NCBI GenBank assembly: GCA_015075325.1
Contig: JABTUP010000002.1
Coordinates: 62,001-126,000 of the forward strand
DNA from: Flavobacteriales bacterium
GTDB taxonomy: Bacteria; Bacteroidota; Bacteroidia; Flavobacteriales_E; Vicingaceae
DNA: 64,000 bases
Reading direction: 5' to 3'
Shown: positions 46,401 to 56,800 of the stretch, one piece after another
How positions within the stretch are numbered: the stretch's first letter is position 1
How the letters are laid out: every line of letters begins with the position of its first letter
Notes under the pieces: generated by a model
Databases searched by the model: none
What the model was told of the DNA's origin: nothing
What the model saw: only the letters and a program-made list of their open reading frames with translations
Position numbers and translations under genes: made by a program

Positions 46401-46955
46401 TTAACCAATGGAATTGAATCGAGAAGAACCATAATCAGAACATTTAAAACACGTTGGAATATTACCAGAACTTTTACTTTACAAAACTTGTTTTCGAACG
46501 GAATCAAATCAAACAAATCAGAATTTTTTACCAATCAAAACTATTACTTAACTAATTATGAAGCCGAACCAAAAATAACTTTTCAACCTGATGTAAAATT
46601 TAGATGGAGTGTTTTATTTAACTATAAAGAAAAACACAACAGTGAGTTAAACGGCGGAGAAATTTTAAAGGCTCAAAAATTTGGAACAGAAGTAAGGTAT
46701 AACATTGCATCAAAAGGAAGTTTAATGCTGAATATTAATTTAATTAAAAACGACTATAGCAGTGCAGCAAACAACACCTTAATCTCTTACGAAATGTTAG
46801 AAGGTTTACTACCTGGAACAAATACCACTTGGGAATTGGTGTATCAACAAAACTTATCCAAACACATGCAATTAAGTTTGAACTACAACGGGAGAAAATC
46901 TGACGAAACCCCAGTGATTCATGTTGGAGGTGTTCAGGTTAGGGCATTCTTCTAA
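43500..46955 (+). CDS. Large predicted outer-membrane protein
   Basis: An 1151-residue exported protein whose start appears to be TTG 43500, since only this gives the full signal peptide MRFLLLILFSIFFCGFVFSQ and no ATG precedes the first strand. The N-terminal 120 residues look like a periplasmic beta-domain; the rest is long runs of amphipathic, aromatic-girdled strands (LNLQLSGKISNNVNILASIS, DKVFIQLYDESWKLTAGDFF, FIIVLSGTEKIYVDGKLL) and ends VGGVQVRAFF, closing with Phe, as barrels do. No specific family or enzyme motif was recognised. It overlaps the converging PorP/SprF gene by four bases at the stop codons. It may be a large surface barrel involved in transport or secretion. Confidence 0.8.
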   Translation: MRFLLLILFSIFFCGFVFSQELSNHRVKEFLISNDTTQIDNQAIVPFSEIVRLNDEFIKNSFYEINYAEGLFIVKDASLKGETIKITYKTIPVSFTESFEHKKMNVIESKDSIVMNPFFYEYTPAKDDIFYLNGLNKSGSISRGASFGNNQDLAINSSLNLQLSGKISNNVNILASISDDNIPIQAEGNTQQLQDFDKVFIQLYDESWKLTAGDFFVRQPKSYFLNINKKAQGGSFEIALKPSKKDDFKTITPFASAAVSKGKYARQSIIGVEGNQGPYRLRGNENETFIIVLSGTEKIYVDGKLLKRGAENDYIIDYNTAELTFTPKFLITKDSRIVAEFDYSERNYSRTMFNFGTEYESKKLKLNFNYFSEQDVKNQPLLQDLTDSQKKLLSEIGDSIELAVVPNINQVAFNENLVLYKMVDTLGYDSVFIYSTNPDSAIYQLGFSQVGQNNGNYVLIQSSGNGRVYEWVEPIAGIPQGNYEPVILLVTPKKIEMATFGGEYLFSEYSKISWEGAMSNNDLNTFSSKDRDDDLGYAFKLKSDNSVLLSKEKDDWKMNVGGGYEFIDKNFKGIGPFRNIEFQRDWNISSVIFTSNQHAASSYLGFEKSKKLNIQYSINILDNANEYRGVKNIISANVNLKGFRLVNNSSYLITEGFNNTEFIRNKSTLTKDISWLVLGAESELEQNKFFLANSDSLTASSFRFLIWKGFIQNADTSINKFLISYKQRVDDAASSTLFKPIARAEDVELSYALLKNKNHVLRSSFIYRKLYILEPNLTTEKPDENILSRVEYNARFLKSAVTSNTFYQIGSGLEVKKEFSFVEVQPGQGTHAYLGDLNGNGASDLNEFEVAAFKDQANFIKIFTPTNEYVRTYTNEFNQGLFLNPETQWGTSYGFKKFIARFANRTNYRVNRKTADKTDYFNPFISNINDSTLVTTNLGFLNTIFFNKTNTKWSMDYTYQDNQDKSLLTNGIESRRTIIRTFKTRWNITRTFTLQNLFSNGIKSNKSEFFTNQNYYLTNYEAEPKITFQPDVKFRWSVLFNYKEKHNSELNGGEILKAQKFGTEVRYNIASKGSLMLNINLIKNDYSSAANNTLISYEMLEGLLPGTNTTWELVYQQNLSKHMQLSLNYNGRKSDETPVIHVGGVQVRAFF

Positions 46956-47881
46956 TTGATTGATGGTGCTGATTTTTTGTTCGCATACTGATAAAAACGA
47001 ACACCCACCATTAACTCATGTGTACCATTGCTGTAATTTCTCAAATTAGTGGTAGTAAAATCAAAACCATAAGCTACAGTAAAGTAATTGTTTATAAGGT
47101 ATCCAATCGAAGCGGTGATAGCATCTTTATCTCTATATGTGCCTGACAACCAAACTTTATCTTGGTAAATTAATCGAAGAGTACCTTCAAATTGAACAGG
47201 TACTGGGCTTATATACTTTACAAAAACAGAAGGCTCTAAAACAAAATCTTCGGCAAGTTTAAACTTATAACCACCATTAAAGAAAAAATGGCTAGGCAAT
47301 GTTCCTTCTGGATTTCTTCCATCTTTAAAAAAGGTAACCCTACTATTTAGTAATTGTGGTGCCGAAAATCCTACATAATATTTTTCGTGATAAAGATATA
47401 ATCCAAAACCTGCGTCAGGCAATAATACCGATTGAACTCCATTGGTAATAATATCGTCATCACTTTCTCTAAGCGTAATTTTTGAACCATCAATCATAAA
47501 CTGAATTACACCAGCAGAAATTCCCATTCCTAACTTTAATTTATCAGAAACTTTTACATGGTAAGCATACGATAAATTTGCACCTGTTCTTCGGGTTGGA
47601 CCAACATTATCGGTAAACACATATCCTCCCAAACCCATTTTTTGATTTTTTGTAGGACCATTTACACTCAAGGTGTATGTTCGTGGAGCATCAGTAATTC
47701 CTTCCCATTGGTAACGGTGAGCAGATTTTCCTTCAAAATATGGCCTAGAACCAGCAACAGCAGGATTTATCAAATAATCATTTAAATAATATTGACTAAA
47801 ATGTGGCAATTGCTGAGAAAACACAACACCAACAGTCAACATCAACAACGATAGTATTATTATTTTTTTCATATAGTTCAT
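46952..47881 (-). CDS. PorP/SprF-family T9SS outer-membrane protein
   Basis: A 309-residue protein of the PorP/SprF family. Signal peptide at MKKIIILSLLMLTVGVVFSQ (an ATG three codons downstream of the listed start gives the tidier form), then the family opening QLPHFSQYYLNDYLINPAVAG, and the pattern TDAPRTYTLSVNGP and GLGGYVFTDNVGPTRRTG. PorP/SprF proteins anchor or help present type B T9SS cargo at the surface; SprF serves the adhesin SprB. Here the gene follows the giant SprB-like gene by 12 bp, the same order as sprB-sprF in Flavobacterium, so it is very likely the cognate partner. Confidence 0.95.
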   Translation of the reverse strand: MNYMKKIIILSLLMLTVGVVFSQQLPHFSQYYLNDYLINPAVAGSRPYFEGKSAHRYQWEGITDAPRTYTLSVNGPTKNQKMGLGGYVFTDNVGPTRRTGANLSYAYHVKVSDKLKLGMGISAGVIQFMIDGSKITLRESDDDIITNGVQSVLLPDAGFGLYLYHEKYYVGFSAPQLLNSRVTFFKDGRNPEGTLPSHFFFNGGYKFKLAEDFVLEPSVFVKYISPVPVQFEGTLRLIYQDKVWLSGTYRDKDAITASIGYLINNYFTVAYGFDFTTTNLRNYSNGTHELMVGVRFYQYANKKSAPSIN

Positions 47882-47893
47882 CTCTCTATAATA

Positions 47894-50800
47894 TTATCTT
47901 AGAACTGTTAATGGACCAGTAAATGGTTTTGTTTTACCATCATTTAATTCAATAACATAGTAATACGTTCCAACTGGTAAATTCTCTCCGTTGTATGTTC
48001 CATTCCAATCGTTTTTATAAGCTGTTGAGCGATACAATAACTCTCCCCAACGGTTATAAATTTCTACTGCATGATTTGGATATTGATCAATATAATCAAT
48101 TACCCAAGTATCGTTTTTACCATCACCATTTGGTGTAATACCATCTGGGAATCGAATGGTAGGAATTACAGTTACAGTAACACTATCAATTGAAGTACAA
48201 CCTTCTGGAGAAGTAACAGTAACGGCATAAGTTGTAGTTTCTAATGGATTTGCAATTGGGTTTGATATTGTTGTATCACTTAATCCTTCAGAAGGAGTCC
48301 ATGTATAGCTAACACTACCTGTTGCACCAAGTTGAATGCTAGTTCCTTCTACAATAGTTACGTCAATACCTGCATTTGCAATTGGTTGAGGGTTGTAAGT
48401 AATACAAACAGTATCTGAACCAATACAAGCACCAAATGCTGTATAAACATAGCAAATTGTTCCTGCTACATTTGAACTAACAATTACACTATTGGTGTTT
48501 CCAATCAATGTCATAGCTGGTAAAGCAAACCATTGAACACTTGTTACATTTCCATCGGTGCTTCCTGTTAACATTACCGAATTATCTTCACAAACTGATG
48601 TATCATTACCAGCAAAAGCTAAAACAGTATCTAAAGACCCTACATTAACCGTTTGCAATATACTACAACCACTATTATCGGTAATTGTTACTTGGTAACT
48701 ACCAAAACATAAATTTGTTGCAGTACTGTTAACTTGTCCGCTTGGATTCCAATTGAAAGAATAACCTCCATTGCCTCCACTTACGGTTAAAGTAGCTTGT
48801 CCATCGCAAACACTACTACAACTTGCATCGGTTACTGAAACTGAAGCGGTAATTAATGTTGGTTCTGTTATTACTGCACTATCCTGAACACTACATCCAT
48901 TTGCATCAGTAACGGTTACTAAATAAGTTCCAGAAGCTAAATTAGAGATGGAATCATTTACTCCGCCTGGAGTCCAAACTGCTGTATTATAAGGAGCTGA
49001 ACCACCTATTGGATGAACAACTGCCCAACCATCATTTAATCCATTACATGTTACATTTGAAGAAGCAATATTTGCCATTAATACTGCTGGGTTAACTATA
49101 GTATCAATTGCAACACCAACACATCCTGCTGAATCGGTAACATTTAGCGTATAAACATCAGAACAAAGATTATTAATAGATGAACCAAATAAGTTGTTTG
49201 GTGTAGCATTTGGCGACCAAACATAAGTGTAAGGAGCAACTCCTCCTATAGGATTTGCCGAAATTACACCATCACACAAACTATTACAAGTTGGATTAGT
49301 AACAGTGGTATTTGGATCAGGAGCATTGGTATTGCTTAGTGCAAATACAAAATTATTTGTACAACCTTTGTTATCAGTAATATCAACGGTATAAACACCT
49401 GCACACAAGTTAATAACAGTGGCCGTATTTTGAGGAGCTAATGGGAAATCCCATGCAAATTGATAAGGACCTGCTCCTCCTGTTGGGTTTAATTGGATTT
49501 GTCCGTTACAAACATTACAAGCAGGACTTATTAAATTCTCGTTGGCTAAAATTTCAGTTGGCTCTGATAAGATTAAAGTATCTGTTGCAGTACATCCTCC
49601 TGCATCAGTAACTTCAACCCAATATGTTCCTGCACATAACCCTGAAATTACTTGAGTTGTTTGACCGTTACTCCATAAATAAGTATATGGTGCAGTTCCT
49701 CCAAGAGGTGAAGCAATTAATCGACCATCACACGCTGCATTACAAGAAATTTGATTCTGAATATTAATATTTACATCAATTACATCAGGAGAAATAATTA
49801 CAGTACTTATTGAATCTCTACAATTCATGCTGTCTGTAACTACAGCAATATAATTTCCAGCACATAAATTGGTTGCCACATCATTATTTCCTCCTGATGG
49901 ATTCCATTGGTAAGTAAATGGTGAAGTTCCTGCTCCAACAACAACTGTTGCACTTCCATCGCAAGCATTAAAGCAACTTTCAGGTATTACATCTATAATT
50001 GATAAATCTAATCCTGAATTTAGAATAGAAATAGTATCTATTGTAATGCAATTAAGCGCATCTGTTACAGTAACTGTGTAAGTATTAGCACATAAACCTG
50101 TTGCTAATGAATCTGTTCCTCCTACTGGAGACCAAGAATACGAATATGGTAAATTACCATTAGAAGCTGATAAAAGAGCTGTTCCATCACAAGAGCCCAC
50201 ACAAGTTTCATCGGTTTTAGTAATTACTAAATCAGGTCCATTAGCACTGTTTACAATTACATTAAAATCATAAATACAACCAGTTCCTAAATCAGTAATT
50301 TGAAGTGTAATTATTCCAGCACATAATCCAGTAGTTGTGGTTTGAGTATTGTCTCCATTACCCCATAAATAAGCATAAGGACCAGCACCACCAACTGGAT
50401 TTGCTGTTGCAGAACCATTGCAAACTCCACAATCTGGACCAACAACAGTTGTACTATCATTAAGTGCTGAAGGTTCATTAACTGTTAAAGTATCGTATGC
50501 AGTACATCCGTTTGCATCTACTACTACAACATTATAAGTTCCAACTGTTAATCCATTGGCTGTTTGTCCTGTTTGAACTGGTGTTGTACTCCAGATATAA
50601 GTATAAGGTGCAACGCCGCCAACTGGGTTTGTTGTAATGCTACCGCTATTTTGTCCATTACAGTTTGCATCAGTAACAACAGATGAAGTTGAAAGAACAT
50701 CAGGACTAACAACCGAAATAGTATCTGAGATAATACAACCTCTACTATCTGTTACTGTTAATGTATACAGACCTGCACAAAGGGTGGTTGCTAATGAATT

Positions 50801-53800
50801 GTTTTGGGTAGGAGTTGTATTCCAAGAATAATTATATGGAGGCGTTCCACCATTTACAATACCTAAAGCTGTTGCATCACAATCACTATTACAAGTTGTT
50901 GAAGTTGACGAAAGTGATAAATTAAGTACAGTTGGAGAGTTTATAGTAAAGTTGTGAGTAATCTGACAACCATTATCATCGGTTATTGTTACTGAATGAT
51001 TTCCTACACATAGGTTTGTAGCTGTTAACCCAACATCTCCATTACTCCAATTTATAGTATAAGAACCTACGCCACCTGTAGGAGAAACCGTAGCTGTAGC
51101 ATCACATACTCCTGAACAACTAATTGGTGTTGTGGTTAAATTTGGTAAAATAGCTTCTGGTTCAAAAACTCTAATAGAGTCAACTGAAATACAGCCTAAA
51201 CTATCTTGAACAACAACATTATACAAACCAGCACATAAAGCAGTAGCCGTATCATTTGATTGTAATAAAATATCATCCCATTGATAAATAAATGGTGAAG
51301 TTCCTGATACTATTTCTGTTTGAGCAGAACCATCACATGATTCAAAACATGAAGTGCTATCTGCTGAACTTAACAAATCAGGACCATTTGGATTACTAAT
51401 AAGAACAGTAAAAGTTTGAGTACAACCAAAAACATTTGTAACTTCAACATCGTATGCTCCAGGACATAAGTTGTTAACTGTTTGTGTTGTTTGACCTGTT
51501 GGTAACCATAAATAAGTATAAGGTCCAGAACCCACTCCTACATTTATTGTTGCAGAACCATCGCAAACCCCACATGCAGCGTCAGATGTAGTAAATGTAG
51601 CAGTTAGATCATTTCCACTAAAGATAGTAACATTATCTGTTGCTGAACAACCATGAACATCTGTTACAGTAACTGAATAACCACCCGAACCTAATCCAGC
51701 AATAGTAGGAGTTGTTAACCCATTTGACCATAAATAAGTATATGGAGCAGTTCCTCCAGCAGGTGTTGCTGTTGCAGAACCGTCGTTTTGACCAAAACAA
51801 GTTAAATTGTTTGCTGATGCTGTAACGCTTAATACATTAGATTCGTTAATTACAACATTTATAGGTGATGAACATCCTAAAGCATCTGAAACAGTTACAA
51901 TATAATTTCCTGCACATAACCCTGCAACCGCATTATTATTTGGTGCGACACATGGTCCAGACCATGAATACGAATATGGTGGAACACCTCCTGAAGGTAC
52001 AACTGTTGCTGAACCATTATTTCCTCCATTACAAGTTACATCATTTGTATTTACAGTTGCTGTTATTAAAGCATTTTCTCCAATAGTTACAGGTGTTACA
52101 GTAATACAACCGTTTCCATCAGTTACTTGAACAGTATAATTATCAGCACATAAACCAGAAACTGCTGAAGTGGTTTGTCCTGTAATTCCAGTACCAGTCC
52201 ATAAATAAGTATAATTTGGAGTTCCTGAAACAATGGCAACCGAAGCAGAACCATCACAAGAGCCATTACATGAAGCATCGGTTGTTGAAACATTAACAAC
52301 TGGTCCGTTTGCATTGTTTATTGGAATTAAAAAGGATTGCATACAACCATTAGCATCTGTTATCTCAACTGTGTATGTTCCTGCTGACAGTCCTGTTACA
52401 TTAGGAACACTTACTCCTAAAGCTGGCCAGAAATATGTATAACCTCCAGCACCACCGGTTGGATTAACAACAGCTGTTCCATCATTACTTCCACAAGTTG
52501 CATCAGTAGTTGTTTCGTTAGCAACAATTAATGTATTTTCATTAATGGTAACAACATCATTTGTTGAACAACCATTAACATCTGTTACAGTAACATTGTA
52601 TGTTCCTGCTGTTAGACCTGTTGCGGTAGGTGTTGTTTGAAATAATGGATCATCCCATTGGAAGGTATAAGGTGCTGTGCCATTAGCTGGAGTAACTGTA
52701 GCTGTTCCATCATTTCCTCCATTACAACTTACATCTGTAGAACTTGTGATAACTGTTAAAACATTTGGACTTGTAATGTCAAAATTAACAACATTTGTAC
52801 AACCATTAAAATCGGTAATAGTAACGCTTGTTGGCCCTACACATAAATTAGAAACTGAAGCCGAAGTTTGTCCGTTTGCCCATAAGAAGGTATATGGTGC
52901 TGTCCCTCCAGATGGAGTAACACTTGCCGTTCCATCGCATGTTCCACTACAAGAAACTGGAGTAAAAGATGGATTTGCAGTAATACTATCAGACTCCCCA
53001 ATGATAACAAATGTATTGAGAACACAATTTGCGGCATCAGTAATTGTTAGGTTGTATGTTCCCGCACATTGTCCAGTAATTGTTGAATCTGTTTGACCTG
53101 GAACATTCCAATTATAAGTATAACCAGGTGTTCCACCTATCGGGATAACATTAGCAGCTCCATCACAAGCACCAAAACAGGTAGCATCTATTACTGTTGT
53201 TACCACACCAGTTGGGCCAGCAGGATTACTTACTGCAAAAGTAAAAACCTCTGAACATCCGTTATTATCAGTAATGGTATCAGAATAAAAACCAGCGGGC
53301 AAATTAGTGATGTTATCTAAAATTGAACCGTTGCTCCAAGAATGAGTATAAGTTGGAGTTCCCCCTGATGGATTAACTGTAATTGAACCATCACTTGCTC
53401 CACAACCTGCATCAATAATTACTTCGTTTGCTAAAATTAAAGCAGGCTCATCAATAGTAACCGAACCATTGAAGAAACAACCATTACTATCTATAACATT
53501 AACTGAATAAACTCCAGGAATTAAATTATTGATTGAAGCAGTTGTTGTTGGTATTGGTAAATTACCACCAACCCATGAAATAGAATAAGGAGCTGTTCCT
53601 CCAATTGGAGTAACCATAGCCGTTCCATCATTCAATCCATTACATGTAATATTTGTACTATCTAAAGTAACTTGTAGAACAGCTACATCACTAACGGTGT
53701 AACTTCCAATAGTAGTACATCCGTTTGCGTCAGTAATAGTTACATTGTATGTATCAGGACAAAGATTGGAAATTGTTGAATTTGTAGGATTCGTTATCGG

Positions 53801-56800
53801 AGAACCACCTACTGAAGTCCATACATAAGTAAATCCTCCATTTCCACCTGTAGGGGAAGCTGTTGCTGTTCCTGTACAAGCTCCATTACACTCAATAGAG
53901 GTACCTGTTACATTCGCATTAAATTGAGATGGACCTGTAACTGTAATAGTTTGTGTTGTAGAACAACCATTTGCATCGATAGCAATTGCAGAGTATGTTC
54001 CTGGACACAATCCAGTGATTGTATCGGTAGTTAAAGTATTAGACCAAGTAGTAGAATGAGGCTCTGTTCCTCCGCTAACAATAATTCCAGCAATCCCATC
54101 ACAATCTCCAAAACAGTTTTCAGAAACATTATAAGGATTAGATGAAAAAATTGTCGGCTCAACAATATCGAAAGTATCTAATTTCGTACAACCCGTTGTA
54201 TCGGTAATTGTTACTGTATATGTTCCATCACCTAAACTACTAATTGATGAATTTGTTCCAAGTCCACCACCCCACAAGTAAGTGTAGCCTGGTGTTCCTC
54301 CTGAAGGATTTAAAGTTATACTGCCCGTTGTATTACCATTACAATTTACATCAACAACTACTGCATTTGAAACTATTGAATCAGGTTCAGTAATAATTAA
54401 AGTATCGGTTTGACTACATAAATTGGCATCTGTTACTGTAACCCAATAAGTTCCTGGAGCCAAGCCTGTTTGTGGAGTACTTGAATAAGTTAATGTATAA
54501 GGCGGCACACCTCCCGTAGGGTTTGCAGCAATTGTTCCATCGTTTGCCCCATTACAAGTAACATTTGTAGCAACTCCATTTGGAACTAAAACACTAGGGT
54601 CAACAGGCATTGTTACAGACTGTGTTGCTAAACATCCTGTTTGGTCAGTAACCGTTACAGTATAATTTCCAGGGCACAAACCTGTGGCAGTTTGAGTATT
54701 CTGTGTAGGGACTGTATTCCAGCTATAAATATAAGGAAGTACACCTCCAGCAGGATTAGCTGTAGCTTGCCCATCGCACGCTCCATTACAACTAATTCCA
54801 ATAGTGTCTGTAAGAATTGTTATCACTATTGAAGGTGCAATGGTAACTGTTCCATTTCTAGTACAACCATTTGCATCAGTTACTGTAACTGTATAACTTC
54901 CTGGACATAAATTAGCAGCAGTAGTTTGGGTATTATCTCCACTTGTCCATGAAAAAGAATAAGTACCTGGACCTGTTCCTCCTGTTGGATTAGCCGTTGC
55001 TTGTCCATCACAATTGGTTTCACAACTTGTGCTTATTGCGGAAGGATTAACTACAATTAAAGGTGGGTTTATAATGGTTATAGTATCACGTTCTATACAA
55101 CCAGCAGCGTCGGTTACAGTTACAAAGTATTGTCCTGCACTTAATCCAGAAATTGGATTTCCTGGTATTGGAGCTCCTGCTGGAACAGTATTCCAAACAA
55201 TAGTATAACCAGGAGAACCTCCTGAAGGTAATGCTGTTGCTGTTCCGTTATTTGAATTATTACATGTAATATCAGTAAACTGAGTGTTTGCATTTAGTTG
55301 AGTTGGCTCAATGATAGTAACCGTATCTGTTAAAGTGCAAAGAGAATCATCTGTAATTGTTACGATATATGTTCCTGCACAAAGGTTATTTACACTTTGG
55401 GTTGGAGTTGGTGCAGGAGTTGTATTCCAACTGTAAGAATAAGGCGAATTTCCTCCTGATGGATTTGTAGTGGCAGTTCCATTACAAACTCCAAAACAAC
55501 TTAAATCTGTTACAGAACTATTAGTAGTAATTGGTGTTGGTTCATCAATTGTAAAGTTTGACGAAACAATACAACCATTATCATCTCTAATATCTACAGT
55601 ATGATTTCCTGCACATAAATTTGTGATGGTATTACTGATTCCAACAACAGGAATAAAAGCAGCCCCATCCCATGAAACACTATACGGAGCGGTACCCCCA
55701 GAAGGTGTTGCAGTTGCCGTTCCTTCACACAATTGATTACATCTTAAATCTGTATTCGTTACATTAACTGCTAATGAATTAGGCTCATCTATTGTAATAC
55801 TATTACTAACACTACAACCTCCTGCATCAGTTACAGTTACCGTATAAATGTTTGGACATAATCCAAAAATTGAATCAGTACCTTGACCACTTCCTGGAGC
55901 AGGCAACCAGTTGTATGTATAATTTGGTGTGCCACCAGACACACTAACACCACCTGTTCCATCGCAAGCTCCTTTACAAGTTACATCGGTTTGATTCATC
56001 GTTAAAACCATTGGTAAAGGCTCTTGAATTTCTACACTATCAATAGCTACACAAGAATTTGAATCGGTAACCGTAATTACAACAAAACCTTCACAAAGTC
56101 CTGTAGTTGTGGTTTGCGTGTTATCTAAATTTTCCCAATTCCAAGAATAAGGTTGAGTACCTCCTGCAGGATTAGATGTTGCAATACCATCACAAACTCC
56201 TGGACAAGACATATCCTGAATAACTGAAGGATTAGCTACCAATAAATCTGGTTCGGTTATAGTTATCGTATCTTTTATTTCGCACCCTTTACTATCGGTA
56301 ACAGTAACAACACATTGACCTGGGGCTAATCCAAAAATGGTATCTAATACTGAAGCTCCACATGACCAAGCATAAAAATAGGGTGCAGTTCCATTAACTG
56401 GAGTTGTAATGGCTGTTCCGTTATCAGCACCAAAACAAGTAACATTTGTTACTGCTGTTGATGTTAATAAGGTATCTGGCTCTGTAATAACAAAGGTTAG
56501 AACAGTATCACAACCATTTCCATCACTTATTGAATCGGTATAAGTACCTGCACACAAACTTGTTATCGAAGATAGTTGACCTGCATTTAATGTTTCAGAA
56601 AAACCTGTACTCCAATTATGGGTAAAAGGTCCAACTCCTCCTGTTACAACTGTAGCTGATGCTGTTGCATCGCAATAACCTCCACAACTTACATTAATTT
56701 GAGAAGAATCAATTTGCATCTGAAGTACAGATCCAATAACACTTATCGTATCACCTATGCAACCATTTGCATCTGTAACTATTAATGTATCGGTAGAGCC

